Shown piece after piece: positions 17,164 to 24,216 of a stretch of DNA of 43,939 nt (position 1 is the stretch's first letter; every line of letters begins with the position of its first letter). Source of the DNA: Phycisphaerae bacterium (GTDB taxonomy: Bacteria > Planctomycetota > Phycisphaerae > UBA1845 > PWPN01); assembly GCA_012719955.1 (NCBI GenBank), contig JAAXZI010000107.1, positions 1 through 43,939 on the forward strand, in the 5' to 3' direction. Under the pieces are notes generated by a model, which saw only the letters and a list, made by a program, of their open reading frames with translations, ran no database searches and had not been told where the DNA came from. Both the position numbers and the translations under genes were made by a program.

Positions 17164-19302
17164 ATGCGACGGCTTCCTCAATGCCATGCGGCAATAGCGG
17201 CGGCACAGGCCTTGTTCCTGGCTGCGCCGGGTATCGCTTCCGAACCGGATGCTCCGGCGACGCAGCCGGCCGCGCCGGCCTCCCAGCCGGTCGAACTCTG
17301 TCCGCCCCCGCCGGCCCGCAAGCCCTTCACCCTGAGCGTCACCGACCTGTACGTGGGCATGGAGCTTGATCACCAGAACCGCCGGGTGCGCTCGGAAACG
17401 GCCTACAAGCGTGGCAGCACCCATCGCAACCGCGACACCCGGGTTGAGGAATACGTGGGCGTGGGCCTGGCCGGCGACATCGGCGATCCCGGCCTGTTCG
17501 ACTGGCGGGCCGATCTGGAATTCGGGCTGGCCCAGGGCCGCTTTTACGAATCGCAGAACGGCTTCAGCCACACCGACAGCGACAACGGGTTTCTGGCCGA
17601 ATACGACATCAACGCCGACATCCTCAAGAGCAAGCCGATCTCGTTCAACGTCTTCGCCCGCCGAAACGACTATCGCATTCCCCGGCGGTTCCTGCCGTCG
17701 CTGCATGAAACCAACAACGAGGCGGGCGTCACCGGCATGGCCGTCACCGGCCCGGTGACCACCGAATTCGGCTTCACCTGGCGGGATATCGAACGGACGG
17801 GAAACCGTCAGGAGGAAGACGACGAACACCTTCAGACCACGCGGGCATTCGTCAACACCACCTGGCAGATCTCCGAGCATCAGAAGCTTCGCCTCAGTTA
17901 CGAGCATGAAGACCAGGGTTCCAATTACCAGGGCAGCCGGTACAACTTCGACCTGAAGCGCGACGAGTTGCGTGCCGAACACCAGATCGAGTTCGGCCCC
18001 GATCACAAGCACCGTTTTGACACTTTCGTCCGCTACAACGCCGAAAGCGGGGACCTGGAACGCGACGAATTGAACTTCGTGCCCCGGCTGACCCTCCAGC
18101 ACACCGACAAGCTCCGCACCGTCTGGCGCTACAACTATTACCAGGTTAAGCAGGACGTCATCGAGGTCAGCCAGCACAAGTTCGACGGCGAGGCGCTCTA
18201 CCAGGCGACGAAGAATCTCCGCTTCAGCGTCAACGGCTTCGGGCTGTTCGAACATGCCGATGACGATGTGGATACCACACAGTGGGGCCTCGGCGGCGAC
18301 ATCGGCTACGTGAAATCAGGCTCGCTGGGGGAGACCAACATCAACCTGCACGTGGCCTACGACCAGGCACAGACGCACGGCAGCGCCGGCCGGCGGCTGG
18401 TCCGCAACGAAGGCCACGCCCTGGGCGACGTGCGCTCCGTGATTCTGCGTAACCGGAACGTGGTGCGCCAGTCCATCCTGGCCCACAGCGACAACTACAC
18501 GCGGATCTATGTGCAGGGCATCGACTATCTCGCCACCCGGATCGGCGACCGGACGCTGATCACGCGCATTCCCTTCGGACGGATCGCCCGCAACGATGTG
18601 GTCTATTTCGACTATCTCTACGACGTGCCGGCGGAATCCTCGGTCGACACCTGGTGGACCAGCTTTCTGCTGGAGCATCGCTTCGATTTCGGGCTCATTC
18701 CGTATTACCAGTTCGACGGCCGGTTCCAGGACGTGAACGAGAAATCTATCGGCACGCCGGTCCTGAACCAGGACCAGAACCGGCACCGCATCGGTGTGCG
18801 TTACGACAAGACCTGGTGGGACTTGCGCGCCGAATTCGAGATTTTCGACGACACGGTCGAGCCGTACAACGCGATCCACTTCACCGGCCACGCGAACCTG
18901 TTCCGCAAGGCCGATCACTCGCTCGACATCCACGGCGAGGTGTCGCACTACTGGTTTGAAGGCGGCGTAGACAGTCATCGTTCCTGGTGGGAAGGCAACA
19001 ATCTGAACGACCGGAACGTCTGGTGGACAGAACTGGATGTGAAGGACACGCTTCAGATTCTGCCTTACCTGACCATGAACACCGGCACGGCCTTCCACTA
19101 CGAAGATGATTCGCGCCGGGGCCGCACCACCGGCGTGGATCTCGAATGGGGCCTCAAGCTCGTCCGCGGCTATCTCACCGTCGAGTTAACCCTGGAGTAT
19201 GACATGCTGGCGGTCGTGCAGAACCGCGAGCAGGGCTTCGGCGTGTTCTTGAACGTTCGGCGCGATCTGTCGCACCTGCTGCCGGCAAGGAGGGAACAGT
19301 GA
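17164..19302 (+). CDS. MtrB/PioB-like outer-membrane beta-barrel
   Basis: A 712-residue exported protein. Signal peptide at about 1-28 (AAIAAAQALFLAAPGIAS), ATQP linker, then a Pro-rich stretch (CPPPPARKP) and about 650 residues of alternating polar/hydrophobic strands separated by acidic turns, e.g. WRADLEFGLAQGRFYES, LRLSYEHEDQG, LRTVWRYNYYQVKQD, FDFGLIPYYQFDGRFQD and YLTVELTLEYDM. I estimate about 26-28 strands, the size of the porin that sheathes a decaheme cytochrome in MtrCAB-type conduits. It contains no CXXCH. It sits between two lipoprotein cytochromes and an NHL propeller, the classic porin-cytochrome context. Start uncertain: ATG 17164 or GTG 17149, neither with a strong ribosome site. 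The gene ends in GTGA overlapping the next. Confidence 0.85.
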   Translation: MRRLPQCHAAIAAAQALFLAAPGIASEPDAPATQPAAPASQPVELCPPPPARKPFTLSVTDLYVGMELDHQNRRVRSETAYKRGSTHRNRDTRVEEYVGVGLAGDIGDPGLFDWRADLEFGLAQGRFYESQNGFSHTDSDNGFLAEYDINADILKSKPISFNVFARRNDYRIPRRFLPSLHETNNEAGVTGMAVTGPVTTEFGFTWRDIERTGNRQEEDDEHLQTTRAFVNTTWQISEHQKLRLSYEHEDQGSNYQGSRYNFDLKRDELRAEHQIEFGPDHKHRFDTFVRYNAESGDLERDELNFVPRLTLQHTDKLRTVWRYNYYQVKQDVIEVSQHKFDGEALYQATKNLRFSVNGFGLFEHADDDVDTTQWGLGGDIGYVKSGSLGETNINLHVAYDQAQTHGSAGRRLVRNEGHALGDVRSVILRNRNVVRQSILAHSDNYTRIYVQGIDYLATRIGDRTLITRIPFGRIARNDVVYFDYLYDVPAESSVDTWWTSFLLEHRFDFGLIPYYQFDGRFQDVNEKSIGTPVLNQDQNRHRIGVRYDKTWWDLRAEFEIFDDTVEPYNAIHFTGHANLFRKADHSLDIHGEVSHYWFEGGVDSHRSWWEGNNLNDRNVWWTELDVKDTLQILPYLTMNTGTAFHYEDDSRRGRTTGVDLEWGLKLVRGYLTVELTLEYDMLAVVQNREQGFGVFLNVRRDLSHLLPARREQ

Positions 19303-20891
19303 GCCCCACGCGCACACAATCTCGCCTTGGCCGCTTCGCCCCCTCGCGTCCGGCGGGCTTGCCCCCTCTTACCCAGGGGAAATACAAAGGTGTTCTGCCG
19401 TCGGCATTCAATGAGTGCCTCAGAGGTGTCACCGCTTTCTTCGCCCCGAAGGGGCGGGATGAGAGCAGCCACAGGGCTTTCTCCCTCCTGAAGGGGCAGG
19501 AAAACAGTGGCCATGGGGCTTTCTCCGCCCCGAAGGGGCGAGGCGAGAGTAGCCACGGGTGGAGCGCAGCGGAACCCGTGGTTCGCAGCCCAAAACATCC
19601 TCTCCCGCCCCGTGAGGGGCGGGGTGAGGCCGACGAGAAAACCTCACTCCGCCCCTATCGGGGCGGACAACAGAGTCGTGGGGCCTCCCAACCACCAGTT
19701 CCGCTTCGCTCCACTGGTGGCTACTCCCATGCCGCCCCAAAGGGGCGGAAAGACAATTGCCAGGCTCTCTCCGCCCCGAAAGGGCAGGAAGAGAGTGGCT
19801 ACGCTCATGCGGCCGAGCGCCGCACGACCATACCCACCCATGGTGTGGGCTTCCGGCCGAGCCGACGAGCGCAGGTGGGCATACTGGTCGCCTTCGGCGT
19901 CTCGATGCTTGCCGTGGGCTGTGCCCAGTCCGCCAAGCCCCTGCTGGTCGCCCCCGAACCGCCGGTAGTCTGGCCCAAGCCGCCAGATCCGCCCCGCGTA
20001 CGTTACGTGGGCGAACTCAAGAGCAGTGCCGACCTGGGCGCGGCCAAGCCGGCCAGCCAGGTTCTGCGCGAGGTCTTCTACGGGCCGGAAGCCCCCTCGC
20101 CGCTGGTCAAGCCACATGCGGTGGCCATCAGCGCCGACGGCAATCGCCTGGCCGTGGCCGACACGGATATCGCTTGCGTCCACGTATTTGATCTGGCCTC
20201 GCGCGCCTACCGCTTGATTACGGCCTGGGGGGCGCCGCATCATCGCTTTGAGTCTCCCACCGGCGTGGCCTGGGACGGCCAGACCCTGTGGGTCACCGAC
20301 TCCCGGCTGCACGCGGTCGCGATCATCGGCCCCACCGGCACTGGCCGGCTGATCGGCGCGGACTGCCTCCTCCGCCCCGCCGGCCTGGCCTTCTGCGCCG
20401 CGCCCGGGCGGGCCTACGTGGCCGACTCCGTCGCACATGCGATCGTCGCCTTCGACTGCCAGGGCCAGGAGGTGCTGCGTTTCGGCAAGCAAGGCAGCGG
20501 GCCGGGCGAGTTCAACTTCCCCCTCCAGATCGCCTGCGGACCGGACGGCACGCTGGTCGTGGCCGACGCGCTGAATTTCCGCATCCAACGATTCAGCTCG
20601 GACGGCACGCCGTTGAATGCGTTCGGGCGGAAGGGCGATGCCCCCGGCGACTTTGCGCTGCCCAAAGGGGTGGCCGTCGGGCCGGACGGGAATATCTGGG
20701 TGGTCGATGCCCAGTTCGAAAACCTCCAGGCCTTCACGCCATCGGGCGAATTGTTGATGTTCATTGGCCAGGAAGGGCAGGGCCCCGGCGAGTTCTGGCT
20801 GCCCGCCGGGATCTGCATCGACAGCAAACGCAGAATGTGGATCGCGGATACCTATAACCGCCGCGTCCAGGTTTTTGAGTTGTTGCCATGA
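19299..20891 (+). CDS. NHL beta-propeller lipoprotein with repeat-encoded N-terminus
   Basis: A 530-residue frame starting at GTG 19299, which overlaps the barrel stop (GTGA). Residues about 10-180 are encoded by tandem repeats (see 19435-19835). The recognisable protein begins at RPSRRAQVGILVAFGVSMLAVGC, a lipoprotein signal with Cys at about 208, so a functional start at GTG 19845 (348 residues) is equally possible. After PPRVRYVGEL comes a six-bladed NHL-type propeller: LAVADTDIACVHVFDLAS, LWVTDSRLHAVAIIGPTG, AYVADSVAHAIVAFDCQG, LVVADALNFRIQRFSSDG, IWVVDAQFENLQAFTPSG, MWIADTYNRRVQVFEL. Such propellers often scaffold protein complexes or bind peptides; several metal-reducer cytochrome clusters contain one. 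It shares the F-YGP segment with the propeller at 24217. Confidence 0.85.
   Translation: MSPTRTQSRLGRFAPSRPAGLPPLTQGKYKGVLPSAFNECLRGVTAFFAPKGRDESSHRAFSLLKGQENSGHGAFSAPKGRGESSHGWSAAEPVVRSPKHPLPPREGRGEADEKTSLRPYRGGQQSRGASQPPVPLRSTGGYSHAAPKGRKDNCQALSAPKGQEESGYAHAAERRTTIPTHGVGFRPSRRAQVGILVAFGVSMLAVGCAQSAKPLLVAPEPPVVWPKPPDPPRVRYVGELKSSADLGAAKPASQVLREVFYGPEAPSPLVKPHAVAISADGNRLAVADTDIACVHVFDLASRAYRLITAWGAPHHRFESPTGVAWDGQTLWVTDSRLHAVAIIGPTGTGRLIGADCLLRPAGLAFCAAPGRAYVADSVAHAIVAFDCQGQEVLRFGKQGSGPGEFNFPLQIACGPDGTLVVADALNFRIQRFSSDGTPLNAFGRKGDAPGDFALPKGVAVGPDGNIWVVDAQFENLQAFTPSGELLMFIGQEGQGPGEFWLPAGICIDSKRRMWIADTYNRRVQVFELLP
19435..19835. repeat. 42-bp tandem repeats inside the 5' part of the propeller gene
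   Basis: Three head-to-tail 42-bp units start at 19435, 19477 and 19519, each with a CCCCGAAGGGGC palindrome and GAGAGTAGCCACGGGGC-like tail. Two more diverged units lie at about 19726-19810, with other palindromes (CGCCCCGTGAGGGGCGGG, CCGCCCCTATCGGGGCGG) between. Because 42 is a multiple of three, they translate as 14-residue repeats (FSAPKGRGESSHG type) and the frame stays open. Confidence 0.85.
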
Positions 20892-23104
20892 AGACCAGCA
20901 CAACAGCACAAGGTCGTAGCGGCCGGACTCGGTACCGGCCGTTCTGCCTGCGAAACGACCGATACGAAGCCCGGCCGGGTGGCCCACCTTCTCCGAAGGT
21001 GGGTTCACGATTTCGGTCATCCGAGGCGCTGAGAAGCCGCACCACCCTTAGTAAGGCAGAAATCGACAGCCCAGGTTCAAAGAACCTGGGCCACCCGTCG
21101 GTTACCAGTTACCAGTTGCCAGTTACCAGTTACCAGTCACGGCACATACTGCGTACTCCTGAACTGGAAACTGGTGACCGGAAACCGGCTACAGAAATCG
21201 TTGATACGATGCTCATCACCGCGTCTGCGGGTGGCCCACCTTCTCTGAAGGTGGGTTCACGATTTCGGTTATCCAAGGCGCTGAGAAGCTGCACAACGCT
21301 TCGTAAGGCAGAAATCGACAACCCAGGTTCAAAGAACCTGGGCCACCCGCTTGCAAAGGACCTAGGCCACCCGCTCGCCGTGGTAGCCGTGGTTATGGCA
21401 ATGCTCATCACCGCGTCGGCCGCCTTCGCCCAACAGACCATCGTCGGCTCGCCGCATGACCTGAGCGTCTCCGGCCCCGGCCGGATCCACGCCCTCTACG
21501 AGGAGCAGGTCTGTATCTTCTGCCACGCGCCGCACAACAACACCGGGCAGCAGCCGCTTTGGAATCGCTTCAGCCCCCCCACCCACTACCGCATCTATCA
21601 AAGCTCCACCACCGATGCGCGGATCGATCAGCCCAGCGGCCCATCGAAAATGTGTCTGAGTTGCCACGACGGCAGCCTGGCCCTGGGGCTGGTGGCCAGC
21701 CGGCCGCCCGGCGACCCGATCCACATGAGCTTCCAGATGATCCCGCCGGGCCCGAGCAATCTGACCCACGATCTTTCCGACGATCATCCCATCGGCTTCC
21801 GCTACGACCGCGCCCTGGCTGCCCGTGACCGGCAGCTCCGCGTGCCCGACGTGGTCACGCCCGACCTGCCCATGGGCAAGCACAACGAGGTGCACTGCAC
21901 CACCTGTCACGACCCGCACAACAATGAGCTGGGCAACTTTCTGCGCATGCCCCAGTTACGCTCGGCGATCTGCCTGGCCTGTCACGACATGCACGGCTGG
22001 GAGCAATCCACGCACGCGCTCAGCCTGGCCCGCACCACCGGCCGGGCGGTCGATCCGCGCGAGCAGCTTCCCTACCACACCATGGCCGACAACGGCTGCC
22101 TGAACTGCCACAAGATCCATTCGGCCGGCGAACGCGAACGGCTGCTCCGCTTCGACCGCGAAGAACAGAACTGTCTCAACTGCCACTCGGGCGGCGTGGC
22201 CCGCTTCAACATCGCCACCGAGATCCACAAACGCAGCAGCCACCCCGTGCACCTGTATAACGACCGGCACGATCCCACCGAGGATCCCCGGCTCATGCCC
22301 CGACACGTGGAGTGCACCGACTGCCATAACCCGCACGCCGTCGCCGCCAACGTGATCGACACCACCGGCCGGCCGAGCAACGGTGCCGTCGGGCCCACCA
22401 TGCAGTTCGTCTCCGGCGTCAACCGCGCCGGCGTCCCTGTCGAAGTGTCGCACTTCGAATACGAGGTCTGCTTCAAGTGCCATGCCGACGGCCCGACCCG
22501 ATCCCGGCGGCAGGCCATCCCGCGGCAGGTCTTCAGCACCAACACCCGGCTGGAGTTTCAGCCGGGCAACCCCTCGTTCCACCCGGTCATCGGGCCGAGA
22601 AACAACAACGACGTGGTCAGCCTGCTGCCGCCCTGGCGGGTCGGTTCGGTGATGCGCTGCACCGACTGTCACAACTCCGACCAGGCCTCCAACCTGCCCG
22701 GCGCCGGACCCGACGGCCCCCACGGCTCCATCTATGAGCCCATCCTGATCGCCAACTATTCCACGCGTGATTTCACCACCGAAAGCGCGCAGGCCTACGC
22801 CTTGTGCTATCGCTGCCATGACCGTCAGAGCATCCTGGGCGACCGCAGCTTCCCCCTGCACAGCCTGCACGTCGTCCGCGGGCGCACGCCCTGCTCGGCC
22901 TGTCACGATGCCCACGGCATCAGCCGGACACAGGGCAACAGCACCAATCACAGCAATCTCATTAACTTTGACCGCTCCATCGTCCAGCCGGCCTCCGGCG
23001 GATTGACCGGGCGGATCGAGTTCGTGGATCTGGGACAAAACCGGGGAAGCTGCACATTGACCTGCCACGGCGTGGTACACGTGCGCTTCGAGTACGGCAG
23101 GTAG
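20888..23104 (+). CDS. Twelve-heme c-type cytochrome with repeat-encoded N-terminus
   Basis: A 738-residue frame starting at ATG 20888 (ATGA overlap with the propeller stop). Residues about 10-160 come from repeat DNA, including two 122-bp elements. The mature protein starts after AVVAVVMAMLITASAAFA; a minimal start is ATG 21395. There are eleven CXXCH motifs (CIFCH at 209, CLSCH, CTTCH, CLACH, CLNCH, CLNCH, CTDCH, CFKCH, CTDCH, CYRCH, CSACH) and a last CX3CH (CTLTCH, 722). Patterns such as CHAPHNN, CHDPHNN, CHKIHSAG and CHDAHG are typical of the doubled-CXXCH family. It carries no membrane helix apart from the signal, so it is probably a soluble periplasmic or secreted electron carrier. Confidence 0.9.
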   Translation: MKTSTTAQGRSGRTRYRPFCLRNDRYEARPGGPPSPKVGSRFRSSEALRSRTTLSKAEIDSPGSKNLGHPSVTSYQLPVTSYQSRHILRTPELETGDRKPATEIVDTMLITASAGGPPSLKVGSRFRLSKALRSCTTLRKAEIDNPGSKNLGHPLAKDLGHPLAVVAVVMAMLITASAAFAQQTIVGSPHDLSVSGPGRIHALYEEQVCIFCHAPHNNTGQQPLWNRFSPPTHYRIYQSSTTDARIDQPSGPSKMCLSCHDGSLALGLVASRPPGDPIHMSFQMIPPGPSNLTHDLSDDHPIGFRYDRALAARDRQLRVPDVVTPDLPMGKHNEVHCTTCHDPHNNELGNFLRMPQLRSAICLACHDMHGWEQSTHALSLARTTGRAVDPREQLPYHTMADNGCLNCHKIHSAGERERLLRFDREEQNCLNCHSGGVARFNIATEIHKRSSHPVHLYNDRHDPTEDPRLMPRHVECTDCHNPHAVAANVIDTTGRPSNGAVGPTMQFVSGVNRAGVPVEVSHFEYEVCFKCHADGPTRSRRQAIPRQVFSTNTRLEFQPGNPSFHPVIGPRNNNDVVSLLPPWRVGSVMRCTDCHNSDQASNLPGAGPDGPHGSIYEPILIANYSTRDFTTESAQAYALCYRCHDRQSILGDRSFPLHSLHVVRGRTPCSACHDAHGISRTQGNSTNHSNLINFDRSIVQPASGGLTGRIEFVDLGQNRGSCTLTCHGVVHVRFEYGR
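20976..21097. mobile_element. 122-bp MITE-like element, copy 1
   Basis: Bounded by 11-bp perfect terminal inverted repeats (CGGGTGGCCCA at 20976-20986, TGGGCCACCCG at 21087-21097). Contains two internal hairpins: CCACCTTCTCCGAAGGTGG near the left end and CCCAGGTTCAAAGAACCTGG near the right. No coding capacity of its own. Copy 2 at 21228-21349 differs at only 8 positions by my count. Confidence 0.7.
21101..21136. repeat. 7-bp tandem repeat (TTACCAG)
   Basis: About five TTACCAG/TTGCCAG units lie immediately after copy 1 of the 122-bp element, followed by ACTGGAAACTGGTGACCGG, a partly complementary stretch. In frame they encode SYQLPVTSYQ. Confidence 0.75.
21228..21349. mobile_element. 122-bp MITE-like element, copy 2
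   Basis: Same length, terminal inverted repeats (21228-21238 and 21339-21349) and internal hairpins as copy 1, at a distance of exactly 252 bp, so both are translated in the same frame (GGPPSxKVGSRFR...). It lies inside a duplication of the signal-peptide codons: the 17-mer ATGCTCATCACCGCGTC occurs at 21209-21225 and again at 21401-21417. Confidence 0.7.
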
Positions 23105-23302
23105 GATGAGGTGAAAAGTGAGAAGTGAGAGGTGAGAATGGGTTTTCAGTCGTCAGTGGATGACTGAGGATCGAAAGCCAGAGGAACTGGGGACTGCGGT
23201 TTGCCTGGTTCCGACAGCACGCCGCCCCCCTGCTCAAAGCAGGTGGCAAACGCCAGTCGGCTAAGGCCGACCCGGGGCATCACGAGCATACTCGAGGTCA
23301 TT

Positions 23303-23944
23303 ATGAGAAAGATAATCATCACTCTGATCGCACTTTCAGCCCCCCTCCTGGCCGCCGATTGGGACATCGGCATGAAAAACCCTGCCGGCGCCCCGCGGCC
23401 CGGCCCCGTCATCGGCTATCACAAGGGCGTGGTGGGCAGCGTTCACGATCTGAGCGAGGAGATGGGTTTCGGCAGCGCGTGCAATACCTGCCACATTCCC
23501 CACGTGCAGGGCATTCGCACGACCACCCAGCCGGCCACGCAGCCGGCCCTCGAATTGTTCCGCATCGGCGGGCAGCGCCGCGTCTTCCAGCCGGATCGTT
23601 ACATGCCCGGCCCGACGAGCCTGCTGTGCCTGGGCTGTCATGACGGCACTATCGCCACCTCGACCATGGGCACCTCGCACGCCCTGCTGTCGGGCATGCG
23701 CGAAGGGTTCGCGGTTCCGGATGGCTTCGTCTGGCGGGATCACCCCATCGGCATTCCCTATCCGACAGGCACAACGCGCGACTACCGGCCGCGGGCATTC
23801 GTCGAGAAAGCCGGCCTTCGCCTGCCGGAGGGCCGCCTGGAGTGTATCTCCTGCCACGATCCGCATAACACCCAGGATGTCGAGGATATGCTGTGGTTCT
23901 CGAACCGCCGGAGCGCTTTGTGTTTGACCTGTCATGTCAAGTGA
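23303..23944 (+). CDS. Four-heme c-type cytochrome
   Basis: A 213-residue secreted cytochrome. I chose ATG 23303, preceded by GAGG, because it gives a clean signal peptide (MRKIIITLIALSAPLLAADW, cleavage after LLA-A about residue 17). Upstream in-frame sequence is non-conserved. Four CXXCH motifs: CNTCH, CLGCH, CISCH and CLTCH, with 'CHIPHVQG', 'CHDGTIAT' and 'CHDPHNTQD' giving a doubled-CXXCH pattern. An ATQPATQP linker lies after the first heme (TTTQPATQPALELF). The size and four-heme content recall small periplasmic shuttles or OmcE-like filament subunits, but nothing decisive is visible. The stop is followed at once by repeat DNA. Confidence 0.88.
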   Translation: MRKIIITLIALSAPLLAADWDIGMKNPAGAPRPGPVIGYHKGVVGSVHDLSEEMGFGSACNTCHIPHVQGIRTTTQPATQPALELFRIGGQRRVFQPDRYMPGPTSLLCLGCHDGTIATSTMGTSHALLSGMREGFAVPDGFVWRDHPIGIPYPTGTTRDYRPRAFVEKAGLRLPEGRLECISCHDPHNTQDVEDMLWFSNRRSALCLTCHVK

Positions 23945-24175
23945 GAACGTGTGAAAGTGAGAAAGTGGGAAGGTGGGAAGGTGGGAAAGTAGAAAGTTGA
24001 GAAGGCGGGAAAGTGATACGGATTCCCAATGAATCTTGTGCGTCGGGCACCTCATCTCTTCCGTTGGGTACCACACCTCTTTCGTTGGGTGCCCATGTCT
24101 TCTGTGTTGGGTGTCCCACCTCTCCTGGGTGCCCCACCTCTTCAGAGGTGGGGGCGCGAAGATTTGTAGGGTCAG
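23944..24175. repeat. 8-bp tandem repeats and family B palindromes
   Basis: From 23951 to about 24020 there are eight GAAAGTGG/GAAGGTGG-type octamers. From 24040 to 24170 five degenerate units of GGGTGCCCCACCTCTT type follow, the last with a full CCACCTCTTCAGAGGTGG hairpin (about 24139-24156) and GCGAAGATT tail as in 10557-10696. The octamers are the reverse complement of the pyrimidine-rich tract at 24520-24640. Confidence 0.75.
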
Positions 24176-24216
24176 CGCGCAGATAGGTACAAGATGAGAA
24201 GGCAGGTACGTGCAAG

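Noticed and set aside
16195-18255. Long minus-strand frame opposite the eight-heme and barrel genes (686 codons)
   Set aside because: It spans two plus-strand genes with clear protein features; such antisense frames are common in GC-rich coding DNA and its translation shows no domain.
17164-19302. Barrel considered as a TonB receptor
   Set aside because: No plug domain or TonB box is visible after the signal peptide, and the whole length is strand-like; the cytochrome context fits an MtrB/PioB-like porin better.
19435-19560. 42-bp tandem units considered as a CRISPR array
   Set aside because: The units are contiguous with no unique spacers, and no cas gene is nearby. The same holds for the 21-bp array at 39541 and the 48-bp array at 10557.
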